Positions 1 through 5,855 of a DNA stretch of 8,011 bases are shown piece by piece; within the stretch, counting starts at the first letter, position 1, and each line of letters opens with the position of its first letter. Below the pieces are notes generated by a model that did not search any database, was not told where the DNA came from, and saw nothing but the letters and a program-made list of their open reading frames with translations. Both the position numbers and the translations under genes were made by a program. This DNA is from Lautropia sp. SCN 70-15 (GTDB taxonomy: Bacteria > Pseudomonadota > Gammaproteobacteria > Burkholderiales > Burkholderiaceae_E), in the NCBI GenBank assembly GCA_001724315.1, contig MEEC01000115.1, positions 1-8,011 on the forward strand. Direction: 5' to 3'.

Positions 1-88
1 CGAGCCGGTCCGGGGTGCGGGCACTCAGCGCCAGCACCACCAGCGCCACGGCTGCCAGCAGGGAGCCGTGGAACGCGAAACTTGCCAG
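1..88 (-). CDS. N-terminal part of an unidentified membrane-associated protein, cut by the window edge
   Basis: Read on the minus strand, this frame encodes a hydrophobic stretch beginning near LASFAFHGSLLAAVALVVLA and followed by SARTPDRL, then leaves the window. Nearly all third positions are G or C from about position 80 down to 1, as in the confident genes here, so the frame is probably coding. The start is unclear. There is no ATG, GTG or TTG in this frame just upstream; the given boundary is an in-frame CTG at 88. The nearby ATG at 112-110 is in another frame that stops after 26 codons, so either the start is non-standard or there is a 1-nt indel in the gene or the assembly. It follows the flavoprotein gene on the same strand by about 60 nt. 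The P..LA...HG pattern faintly recalls the start of some Burkholderiales polysaccharide deacetylases. That is a weak guess and no function is assigned. Confidence 0.4.
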   Translation of the reverse strand, partial: MASFAFHGSLLAAVALVVLALSARTPDRL

Positions 89-149
89 ACCGGAAGGGAA
101 CGCATCGGGAGTCCGGGAATATCGGAGTCGAGTGTTCGGGACGGCGAGA

Positions 150-1208
150 CTATACCACCGCGCCGCGCGCGAGTTCCAGCGTCAGCGCGGCCGCCGGAAT
201 CTCGCGGCAGCCGCTCGCGTTCTGGCCGCACCAGAGCGGCGAGAAGTCGCCGCTGCCCAGGCTTTCTGCCTTCGCGCGCAGCGGCGCGACCGCCGAAGCG
301 GCCAGCGGAAAACGCGGCGCCGCTGCGCTCAACGGGCCGACCTCGCGCACGATCCGGTTCACGATGCCGCGCGCCGGGCGCCCGGTGAACACGTTGGTGA
401 GCGCGGTGTGGCGCGCCGCCTCGCTCTTCAGCGCGGCGCGGTGCACGGCGGAAGTGGTGGCTTCCGGGCACAGCAACCAGGCGGTGCCGACCTGAACGCC
501 GGCCGCGCCCAGCGCGATCGCCGCGGCGACGCCGCTCGCGTCGGCAATGCCGCCCGCCGCGATCACCGGCACGCGCACCGCGCGCACGATCTGCGGCACG
601 AGCGCGAGGGTGCCGAGTTGGGCGCTCAGGTCGTCGGACAGGAAGTGACCACGATGACCGCCCGCCTCGAGGCCCTGCGCGACGATCGCGTCGGCGCCGT
701 GCGCCTCCAGCCAGCGGGCCTCGTCCACCGTGGTGGCCGAGGACAGTACCTTCGCGCCCCAGGCCTTCACCCGTGCCAGCAGCTTCGGCGAAGGCAGGCC
801 GAAGTGAAAGCTGACCACCGGCGGTTCGAACTCGGCCAGCAGCGCGGCGGCTTCTTCGCTGAACGGCGCGCGACCCGGCCCCGCCGGGATGGACGACGGG
901 TCGATGCCGAACTCCCGGTAGCAGGGCGCGAGCGCGGCGCGCCAGCGAGCCTCCTCGCCGGCGTCGGGCTCGGGCGGCAGGTGGCAGAAGAAGTTCACGT
1001 TGAAGGGCCGGGCGGTCTGCGCGCGGATCGCCTCGAGCTCCTTGCGAAGGGCGTCGGGGGCGAGCATGGCGCAGGGAAGCGAGCCCAGCCCGCCGGCGTT
1101 CGACACCGCGACCGCCAGCGCGCTGCCCTGCACGCCGGCCATCGGAGCCTGGACGATGGGCAGTTCGATGCCGAGCAGTTCGCGCAGGCGGGAAACGGCA
1201 AGCTTCAT
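150..1208 (-). CDS. Nitronate monooxygenase (2-nitropropane dioxygenase family) flavoprotein
   Basis: This is a 352-residue FMN-dependent TIM-barrel enzyme of the nitronate monooxygenase family, which oxidises toxic alkyl nitronates such as propionate-3-nitronate. It is expected to be cytoplasmic. Visible family marks are QAPMAG at 20-25; the active-site segment EAGGHRG at 181-187, whose His185 matches the family's catalytic histidine; the FMN-phosphate loop AAGGIAD at 217-223, followed by ALGAAGVQVGT; and the C-terminal SPLWCGQ at 323-329. The length fits class I enzymes. The ATG overlaps the stop codon of the upstream phosphatase gene in an ATGA, with a purine-rich GAGGGGG 7 nt ahead of it, so translational coupling is likely. 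A TATAGT -10-like sequence overlaps its stop codon and might serve the next gene. Family membership is secure. The physiological substrate is not, because many members are annotated only by similarity. Confidence 0.92.
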   Translation of the reverse strand: MKLAVSRLRELLGIELPIVQAPMAGVQGSALAVAVSNAGGLGSLPCAMLAPDALRKELEAIRAQTARPFNVNFFCHLPPEPDAGEEARWRAALAPCYREFGIDPSSIPAGPGRAPFSEEAAALLAEFEPPVVSFHFGLPSPKLLARVKAWGAKVLSSATTVDEARWLEAHGADAIVAQGLEAGGHRGHFLSDDLSAQLGTLALVPQIVRAVRVPVIAAGGIADASGVAAAIALGAAGVQVGTAWLLCPEATTSAVHRAALKSEAARHTALTNVFTGRPARGIVNRIVREVGPLSAAAPRFPLAASAVAPLRAKAESLGSGDFSPLWCGQNASGCREIPAAALTLELARGAVV

Positions 1209-1891
1209 GGCTGGGCCCCCTCGAGCAATGGCGGCACGTCGGCGAGCGAGGCCACGATGCCGTCCGCGTCGATCGATTCCGCCGGACGGCCTTCGTTGTA
1301 GCCGTAGGGCACGACGAGCACCGGCATGCCGGCGGCCCGCGCGGCGGCCGCGTCGTTGTCCGAGTCACCGATCGCGATCATGCGGCCGGGCTCGATGCCG
1401 AAGCGCTCGCAGACGTGCAGCATCGGCAGCGGATCGGGTTTCCGGCGCGGCAGCCGGTCGCCGCCCACGACCATGTCGAAGTACGGCGCGAGGCCCTGGG
1501 CCGCGAGCAGGGCTTCGGAGAAGGCCTGCGGCTTGTTGGTCACGCAGGCGAGCTTCAGGCCGCGGCCCCGCATGGCCTCGAGCCCTTCCACGACGCCCGG
1601 GTAGATCCGGCAGTGCGCGCCGTTCTCGCGAGCGTAGTGGCGAAGGAAGGACTGCATCGCGCGCGCCGCCAGGCCGGCGTCGATTCGCCCGTCGAGCGAA
1701 CGGGTCAGCGCGCGGTGCACCAGCACCTCGCCGCCCTTGCCGACGTAGCGGGCGACCTCCTCGACCGGAAGGGGCGCCCTGCCGAGCTCGGCGAGCATCG
1801 CGTTGGTGCCCGCCGCCAGATCGGCCGCCGTGTCGAGCAGCGTGCCGTCGAGATCGATGATCGCGCCGAGCGCGGGAAATCGCCTGTTCAT
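1205..1891 (-). CDS. gph: Phosphoglycolate phosphatase, HAD superfamily
   Basis: This 228-residue HAD hydrolase probably dephosphorylates 2-phosphoglycolate to glycolate, which clears the product of Rubisco oxygenation or of DNA end repair. All four HAD motifs are present: DLDGT at 13-17 with nucleophile Asp13 and acid/base Asp15, Thr118 in VTNKP, Lys151 in RRKPDP, and GDSDND at 175-180 with metal-binding Asp176 and Asp180. The helical cap lies between motifs I and II, and YVGKGGEVLVHRAL is typical of Gph. Proximity to rpe is a known arrangement in proteobacteria and supports Gph over other HAD phosphatases. The ATG at 1891 has no Shine-Dalgarno sequence; the preceding bases are CGCCTCC. GACAAT ends 7 nt before the ATG, and a very stable hairpin sits just upstream, so initiation may be leaderless. 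The stop overlaps the next gene by 4 nt. Confidence 0.93.
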   Translation of the reverse strand: MNRRFPALGAIIDLDGTLLDTAADLAAGTNAMLAELGRAPLPVEEVARYVGKGGEVLVHRALTRSLDGRIDAGLAARAMQSFLRHYARENGAHCRIYPGVVEGLEAMRGRGLKLACVTNKPQAFSEALLAAQGLAPYFDMVVGGDRLPRRKPDPLPMLHVCERFGIEPGRMIAIGDSDNDAAAARAAGMPVLVVPYGYNEGRPAESIDADGIVASLADVPPLLEGAQP

Positions 1892-1902
1892 GGAGGCGAT
1901 TG

Positions 1903-1943
1903 TCGCACCGGCCGGGCCGCGCGAGGCGACCCGGCCGGTGCGA
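1903..1943 (-). terminator. 14-bp perfect hairpin between the fasciclin gene and gph
   Basis: Arms 1903-1916 and 1930-1943 are perfect reverse complements (CGCACCGGCCGGG plus an outer T-A pair) around a 13-nt loop. The hairpin begins 10 nt after the fasciclin stop codon and ends 11 nt before the gph ATG. Neither strand has a U-tract after it, so it is not a standard intrinsic terminator. It could be a 3' end-stabilising or Rho-assisted structure for the fasciclin mRNA, and it occupies the place where a gph ribosome site would be. Confidence 0.55.
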
Positions 1944-1953
1944 AGAACCAGGA

Positions 1954-2415
1954 TCAGTTGGGCAGGATCACCTTGTCGATCACGTGGATGACGCCGTTGG
2001 AGGCGACCACGTCGGCGGCGGTCACGGTCGCGCCGTCGACCATCACCTTGCCACCCTCGGCGGACAGCTTCACCGACTGGCCCTGCACGGTCTTCGCCTC
2101 GCCCGGCTTCACGTCGGCGGCCATGACCTTGCCCGGCACGACGTGGTAGGTCAGCACCTTGGCCAGGGCTTCCTTGTCCTTGAGCAGGTTCTCGAGCGTG
2201 CCGGCCGGCAGCTTGGCGAAGGCCTCGTCGGTCGGGGCGAACACGGTGAACGGGCCCGGACCCTTCAGGGTCTCGACCAGGCCGGCCGCCTGCACGGCCT
2301 TGACCAGCGTATTGAACGAGCCTGCGCCGACGGCGGTGTCGACGATGTCCTTGGCGTGGGCGACGGTGGCGGCACCGGCCACCAGGGCGGCGGCAACGAA
2401 TTTCGTGAACTTCAT
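1954..2415 (-). CDS. Secreted single-domain fasciclin (FAS1) protein
   Basis: This 153-residue protein is one FAS1 domain behind a signal peptide. The signal is MKFTKFVAAALVAGAATVAHA with probable cleavage after residue 21 (AHA/KD), so the mature protein should be periplasmic or secreted. FAS1 marks are the H1 box TVFAPTDEAF at 57-66, the YH motif in YHVVPGK at 90-96, and the H2 box GVIHVIDKVILP at 141-152. FAS1 domains are adhesion or surface-associated modules; the ligand here cannot be told. The ATG has a strong AAGGAG 7 nt upstream. The gene sits between rpe and gph on the same strand but has a 121-bp upstream gap and a stable hairpin directly after its stop, so it may be its own transcription unit. 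Composition matches its neighbours, so recent transfer is not indicated. Confidence 0.93.
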   Translation of the reverse strand: MKFTKFVAAALVAGAATVAHAKDIVDTAVGAGSFNTLVKAVQAAGLVETLKGPGPFTVFAPTDEAFAKLPAGTLENLLKDKEALAKVLTYHVVPGKVMAADVKPGEAKTVQGQSVKLSAEGGKVMVDGATVTAADVVASNGVIHVIDKVILPN

Positions 2416-2510
2416 GAACGGTCTCCTTGCGTGGTTACGAGGATCGGGAGGACGCCCTCTGACTGGGCGCCCTTATTGTGACCGTTCAGTCACGTAAAGA
2501 ACTTCAAGTC
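2415..2510 (-). promoter_or_regulatory. Fasciclin gene upstream region: operator-like inverted repeat and possible start-site-masking arm
   Basis: Two elements are visible. First, GTGAC-N6-GTCAC (2478-2493) is a perfect 5-bp-arm inverted repeat of the kind used as an operator. A weak promoter could surround it, with TTGAAG on the minus strand near 2508 and CACAAT near 2474-2479, but their 21-bp spacing is poor. Second, the 9-mer TGAACGGTC at 2415-2423, which overlaps the end of the Shine-Dalgarno and the ATG in complement, is matched by its exact reverse complement at 2480-2488. A smaller CGCCC/GGGCG stem lies between (2453-2457 and 2465-2469). No transcription start is known, so function is inference. 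Confidence 0.35.
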
Positions 2511-2536
2511 CACAAAGCCGGCCCGGGCATCTGCGT

Positions 2537-3232
2537 TCAGGTCCCCGCCAGCGCCTCGCGAAAACGCGAGATCACCCCGCGATAGCCGCCGTCGGCGTCC
2601 GGCGCGCCGAACACCGCCGAGCCGGCCACGAAGGTGTCGGCGCCGGCGCGCGCCACCGCCCCGACGTTGTCGATCTTGATGCCGCCGTCGACCTCGAGCC
2701 AGATCGGCTGGCCGCCGGCCTCGACATGCGCGTCGATCCGCGCGCGCACCGCGGCGATCTTCGGCAGCGTGGAAGCGATGAAGGACTGGCCGCCGAAGCC
2801 CGGGTTCACCGACATCAGCAGGATCATGTCCAGCCGGTCCATGACGTGGTCCAGGTAGTGCAGGGGCGTGGCCGGGTTGAAGACCAGCCCGGCCTTGCAG
2901 CCGGCCTCGCGGATCAGCGACAGCGTGCGGTCGATGTGATCCGACGCCTCGGGGTGGAAGGTGATCAGGTTCGCGCCGGCCTTGGCGAAGTCGGCCGCCA
3001 GGCGGTCGACCGGCCGCACCATCAGGTGCACGTCGATCGGGATGCTCACGCAGCGGCGAACCGCCTCGCAGACCATCGGGCCCACGGTCAGGTTCGGCAC
3101 GTAGTGGTTGTCCATCACGTCGAAGTGGACCAGGTCGGCGCCAGCCGTCTCGATCGCGCGGACCTCCTCGCCGAGGCGGGCGAAGTCGGCGGACAGGATG
3201 CTCGGGGCGATGCGGAAGTTGCGGGATTTCAT
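2537..3232 (-). CDS. rpe: Ribulose-phosphate 3-epimerase
   Basis: This 231-residue metal-dependent TIM-barrel enzyme interconverts D-ribulose 5-phosphate and D-xylulose 5-phosphate in the pentose phosphate pathway, and in the Calvin cycle where present. The sequence shows the N-terminal RIAPSILSADF at 7-17, the metal/catalytic segment HFDVMDNHYVPN at 36-47 with His36 and Asp38, DVHLMV with His69, MSVNPGFGGQSF at 140-151, and EVDGGI with the second catalytic Asp182. I chose the ATG at 3232 rather than the in-frame ATG at 3268. Homologues begin close to RIAPSILSADF, and the upstream ATG lies inside the probable -10 box TAGAAT (3272-3267). A clear Shine-Dalgarno is lacking. The gene is divergent from apaG and heads the minus-strand block, with the fasciclin gene 121 bp downstream. 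Length and motifs are normal. Confidence 0.97.
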   Translation of the reverse strand: MKSRNFRIAPSILSADFARLGEEVRAIETAGADLVHFDVMDNHYVPNLTVGPMVCEAVRRCVSIPIDVHLMVRPVDRLAADFAKAGANLITFHPEASDHIDRTLSLIREAGCKAGLVFNPATPLHYLDHVMDRLDMILLMSVNPGFGGQSFIASTLPKIAAVRARIDAHVEAGGQPIWLEVDGGIKIDNVGAVARAGADTFVAGSAVFGAPDADGGYRGVISRFREALAGT

Positions 3233-3253
3233 CGGCGGCTCGGTTGTGCGGTC

Positions 3254-3272
3254 TACAATCGCCGGCATTCTA
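3254..3272. promoter_or_regulatory. apaG/rpe: Face-to-face -10 boxes for the divergent apaG and rpe genes
   Basis: On the plus strand TACAAT lies at 3254-3259, and on the minus strand TAGAAT reads from 3272 to 3267. The 7-bp centre is CGCCGGC. Each box would place its start about 7 nt downstream, giving leaders of roughly 27 nt to the apaG GTG (3294) and the rpe ATG (3232). The two predicted starts fall in or beside the opposite box, so the two polymerases should exclude each other. Neither direction has a good -35 hexamer at 16-18 bp. Confidence 0.5.
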
Positions 3273-3293
3273 GCGACCGCCCAACGAGCCTAC

Positions 3294-3674
3294 GTGTCGG
3301 ACAAGCGCTACCAGATCCGGATCGAAGTCCAGAGCCGCTACCTGCCCGATCAATCGGACCCCGATGCGGGCCGCTACGGCTTCGCCTACACGATCCGGAT
3401 CACCAATACCGGCAACGTCACCTCGCAGCTGATCTCCCGGCACTGGCTGATCCGCGACGACGCGGGCCGGCTGGTCGAGGTCAAGGGGCTCGGCGTGGTC
3501 GGCCACCAGCCGCTGCTGCAGCCGGGCCAGAGCTTCGAGTACACGAGCGGCAGCCAGATCGGCACGCCCAGCGGCTCGATGCACGGCAGCTACTTCTTCG
3601 TGGCCGAGGACGGCCACCGCTTCGACGCGCCGATTCCGGAGTTCGCGCTCAGCATGCCGCGCACGCTGCACTGA
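3294..3674 (+). CDS. apaG: ApaG / DUF525 domain protein
   Basis: The protein has 126 residues and is a single ApaG (DUF525) beta-sandwich domain, matching the usual length of about 125. ApaG lies near apaH in enterobacteria and is linked to Co2+ and Mg2+ phenotypes, but its biochemical role is not settled. Recognisable family segments are IRIEVQSRYLPDQSDPD near the N-terminus, YGFAYTIRITNTGN, the glycine-rich VKGLGVVGHQPLLQPGQSFEYTSG in the middle, and the GSMHGSYFF strand. The start is a GTG, giving the N-terminus MSDKRYQIRIEVQ. The same frame stays open upstream to 3108, but that part is antisense to rpe and has no ApaG similarity. Only a weak ACGAG precedes the GTG. A TACAAT box 34 nt ahead of the GTG supports this start. 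The gene is divergent from rpe and converges on the small membrane peptide gene. Confidence 0.95.
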   Translation: MSDKRYQIRIEVQSRYLPDQSDPDAGRYGFAYTIRITNTGNVTSQLISRHWLIRDDAGRLVEVKGLGVVGHQPLLQPGQSFEYTSGSQIGTPSGSMHGSYFFVAEDGHRFDAPIPEFALSMPRTLH

Positions 3675-3681
3675 AGGGCGC

Positions 3682-3696
3682 GGAAGATGCGCTTCC
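3682..3696. repeat. Short hairpin between convergent apaG and the small membrane-peptide gene
   Basis: GGAAG (3682-3686) and CTTCC (3692-3696) form a 5-bp stem with the loop ATGCG, lying between the two facing stop codons. No T-tract follows on either strand, so a terminator role is only possible. Confidence 0.2.
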
Positions 3697-3713
3697 TGCC
3701 GAGGGCGCGGCGC

Positions 3714-3806
3714 TCACTTCTTGCCGCGCATCGTCCACCAGACGAAGAACAGCATCAGGGCCAGCACGCCGCCGGCTTCGAGAAACAGGATCCAGCTGTC
3801 GGCCAA
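3714..3806 (-). CDS. Small single-pass membrane peptide of 30 residues, TTG start
   Basis: The predicted peptide starts MADSWILFLEAGG, continues VLALMLFFVWW and ends TMRGKK. Residues 11-26 form one hydrophobic helix, and the basic RGKK tail suggests the C-terminus is in the cytoplasm. Evidence that it is real: a perfect GGAGG lies 7 nt before the TTG; nearly every third position is G or C; a TAGAAT -10-like box sits at 3843-3838, giving a short leader of about 25 nt; and the frame ends in a stop right where it converges with apaG. The start could be wrong, but no ATG or GTG is better placed. I do not recognise the family. Tiny one-helix proteins of this shape are often accessory subunits or regulators of membrane complexes, which is general knowledge and not evidence for this case. 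It is divergent from mltA. Confidence 0.7.
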   Translation of the reverse strand: MADSWILFLEAGGVLALMLFFVWWTMRGKK

Positions 3807-3830
3807 GACGGAGCCTCCGTTCGATCGTCG

Positions 3831-4925
3831 TTGCGGGATTCTAGCCTCGGCCGCCGCGCGCCCTGGGTGGTGGCCCTGCTGTGCGCGGCGGCACTCGGCC
3901 AGACGCCCGGCGCTGCGCTCGGTCAGCAGACCGGCGCCGCCGGCCCGGTCGCGGTCGGCGAGCTGCCGGGCTGGCAGCGCGACGGGCTCGACGGCCTGGC
4001 CGACGCGCTGGCCCGGCAATGCGCGCTGCGCGCCCCGCCCCAGCCCTGGCCCGCGCTGTGCCCCGAACTGCCCGCCGCGTCCGCCGGCGCCGACGCGCTG
4101 CGCGCCTGGATCGAGCGCCGTTTCCAGGCCTGGCCGCTCGCCGGCGAGAACGGCGACCCGGTCGGGCTGATCACCGGCTATCACGAGCCGGTGCTCACCG
4201 GCAGCCGCGAGCGCGAATCGCCCGGCCAGGTGCCGCTCTACCGGCGCCCGGCCGACATGCTCTCCGAGGGCAACGCGCGCTGGCGCCTCGTGGACGGCGT
4301 GCGCCGGCCCTACCCCGCGCGCGCCGAGATCGAGCGCTATGGCCTGCTCGAAGGCCAGGAACTCGTCTGGCTCGACGACCCGGTCGAGGCCTTCTTCCTG
4401 CAGATCCAGGGATCGGGTCGCATCAGGCTGCGGGACGGCACGACGCTGCGCGCGGGCTTCGCCGACCACAACGGCCAGGCCTACCGGGCGATCGGCGCGG
4501 AACTGATCGCGCGCGGCGCGCTCGCGCGGGAGCAGGTCGATGCGCCGGCGATCAAGGCCTGGCTGCGGGCCAACCCCGCGCAGGCGACCGAGGTGATGCG
4601 AAGCAACCCGCGCTACATCTTCTTTCGAGAGCTGCCCACGCCGGCCGACGCCGGCCCGCCCGGTTCGCTGGGCGTGCCGCTCACGCCGATGCGCTCGGTG
4701 GCCACCGATCCGGGTTTCGTGCCGCCGGGCGCGCTGCTGTACCTCGAGACCCGCTACCCGGACGACCAGCGGCCGCTGGCCCGGGCGATGCTGAGCCAGG
4801 ACCGCGGCGCGGCGATCCTGGGCGGCGTGCGGGCCGACATCTTCTTCGGCGCCGGCGAGCAAGCCGAGCGCCTGGCCGGGCTGATGAAGGAACCCGGCCG
4901 GATCTGGCTGCTGCGGCCGCGCTGA
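3831..4925 (+). CDS. mltA: Membrane-bound lytic murein transglycosylase A
   Basis: With the TTG start this is 364 residues, the same size as E. coli MltA. The enzyme cleaves the MurNAc-GlcNAc bond of peptidoglycan to give 1,6-anhydro-muropeptides and acts in the periplasm. The MltA domain shows GYHEP at 116-120, LQIQGSGRIRL at 190-200 and NPRYIFF at 259-265. The 3D domain shows PLTPMRSVATDP at 283-294 and RADIFFG at 334-340, whose Asp matches the catalytic aspartate, before a RIWLL end. The N-terminus has charged RR then a hydrophobic run, a plausible signal peptide. The Cys in VVALLC is a poor lipobox, so lipid anchoring as in E. coli is doubtful. The frame is open back to an ATG at 3687, but that part overlaps the opposite small gene and lacks MltA similarity. 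No clear ribosome site marks the TTG, and GTGs at 3867 and 3870 are alternatives. Confidence 0.9.
   Translation: MRDSSLGRRAPWVVALLCAAALGQTPGAALGQQTGAAGPVAVGELPGWQRDGLDGLADALARQCALRAPPQPWPALCPELPAASAGADALRAWIERRFQAWPLAGENGDPVGLITGYHEPVLTGSRERESPGQVPLYRRPADMLSEGNARWRLVDGVRRPYPARAEIERYGLLEGQELVWLDDPVEAFFLQIQGSGRIRLRDGTTLRAGFADHNGQAYRAIGAELIARGALAREQVDAPAIKAWLRANPAQATEVMRSNPRYIFFRELPTPADAGPPGSLGVPLTPMRSVATDPGFVPPGALLYLETRYPDDQRPLARAMLSQDRGAAILGGVRADIFFGAGEQAERLAGLMKEPGRIWLLRPR
3838..3843 (-). promoter_or_regulatory. Possible -10 box for the small membrane-peptide gene
   Basis: The minus strand reads TAGAAT followed by CCCG, the same pattern as the rpe box (TAGAAT followed by GCCG). It would start transcription near 3831, about 25 nt before the TTG. 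The -35 region is weak, and the box lies inside the first codons of mltA as called here. Confidence 0.4.
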
Positions 4926-4934
4926 GCACTGCAA

Positions 4935-4954
4935 GCCCGCGGATCGCGGCGGGC
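4935..4954. terminator. Weak hairpin between convergent mltA and dsbC
   Basis: GCCCGC (4935-4940) and GCGGGC (4949-4954) can pair around an 8-nt loop in the 65-bp gap between the facing stop codons. Further GC-rich self-complementary bases follow up to 4990. There is no T-tract on either strand, so if transcription ends here it is probably Rho-dependent or by collision. Confidence 0.25.
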
Positions 4955-4990
4955 CGGCGTCGACTCGGCGACAGCGGCCGCGCGCGGCGC

Positions 4991-5824
4991 TCAGCTCTTC
5001 TTCGAGTTGTTCGCCAGCCGCTGGTTGAAGCGCTCGGGCGGCTCGTAGCCAGACAGCCGCTTGCCGTTCTCGAAGAACACCACCGGCGTGCCGGTGATGC
5101 CGAGCTTCTGCGCCAGGTCGCGAACCTTCTCGATCGAGGTGCTGCAGGTGCCGGCGTTGTCGGGCAGGCGATTGCTCAGCAGCAGCTCGTTCCAGGCCTT
5201 GACCGGGTCGGCCGCGCACAGCGCCTTGCGGGCCTTGGAGTCGGAGTCCGCCGCCAGGAAGGCCATCGGGAAGGTGTAGATGGTGATGTCGTCGAGCTTG
5301 ACGAGATCGGCGCGCAGCCGCTTGCAGAAGCCGCAGTTCGGGTCCTCGAACACCGCGATCCGGCGCGTGCCCTTGCCGGTCACCTGCTTGACCGCCAGAT
5401 CGAGCGGCAGGTCCTCGAAGCGGATCGCCATCAGCTCCTCGACGCGCTCCTGCGTGAGGTTGCGCTGCGCCTTGAGGTCGATCAGGTCGCCTTCCCAGAA
5501 CAGGTACTGGCCCTTCTCGTCGATGTAGAGCAGCTCGTTGCCGATCCGTGCTTCGTACATGCCGGGCACCGGCGTGCGGCGGACTTCGTCGACCTTGCGG
5601 CCGCGCACCACCGGCTCGAGCGCCTTGCGAACGGTGGCGGTCACCGCCTCGGGCGCCTGCTGCGCGGCCTGGGCACGCGCGTCTCCGGCCGGCGCCAGCG
5701 CGGAGCCGGCTACGATGCCCAGCGCCAGCAGCGACGCGAACAGCGGGAGGCGGAGCGCGGAAACGGCGGAACGCGCGAAACGACGCGCGAACGGCGCGGC
5801 AGCGGATGCGAACTTCAACGACAT
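4991..5824 (-). CDS. dsbC: Periplasmic thiol:disulfide isomerase DsbC
   Basis: This 277-residue protein is the disulfide isomerase that repairs wrong disulfides in periplasmic proteins and is kept reduced by DsbD. It has a long N-terminal signal with a hydrophobic stretch at about 28-45 and likely cleavage near ARAQA (51-53). The dimerisation domain lies at about 55-115, then a linker, then a thioredoxin fold with the active site CGFC at 164-167 (EDPNCGFCKRL) and the cis-proline loop GITGTPVVFF with Thr-Pro at 246-247. Cys203 and Cys227 match the second, structural disulfide of E. coli DsbC. The ATG at 5824 is fixed by a good GAGGAA 6 nt upstream and by the signal peptide; the open frame upstream overlaps the hydroxylase gene. 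The gap to that gene is 31 nt, so they are probably one transcript. It contains a GC-rich patch followed by five Ts, which could act as a partial attenuator. Confidence 0.96.
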   Translation of the reverse strand: MSLKFASAAAPFARRFARSAVSALRLPLFASLLALGIVAGSALAPAGDARAQAAQQAPEAVTATVRKALEPVVRGRKVDEVRRTPVPGMYEARIGNELLYIDEKGQYLFWEGDLIDLKAQRNLTQERVEELMAIRFEDLPLDLAVKQVTGKGTRRIAVFEDPNCGFCKRLRADLVKLDDITIYTFPMAFLAADSDSKARKALCAADPVKAWNELLLSNRLPDNAGTCSTSIEKVRDLAQKLGITGTPVVFFENGKRLSGYEPPERFNQRLANNSKKS

Positions 5825-5855
5825 GAAAACTTCCTCGAAAAACGGCGCCCGGCGA

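Noticed and set aside
15..1368. Long frames of 428 and 447 codons over the flavoprotein and gph
   Set aside because: Both are Arg-rich shadows of two clear genes with intact catalytic motifs in another frame.
2478..2495. CRP/FNR-type site upstream of the fasciclin gene
   Set aside because: TGTGA and TCAC are present but with an 8-bp gap instead of 6, so the match to the CRP pattern fails.
3108..3293. N-terminal extension of apaG to an ATG at 3108
   Set aside because: It is antisense to rpe and has no ApaG similarity; the GTG at 3294 gives the family's normal length.
3714..5219. Minus-strand frame of 501 codons opposite mltA
   Set aside because: Most of it is antisense to mltA. Only its last 30 codons look real, and they have their own ribosome site and TTG start.
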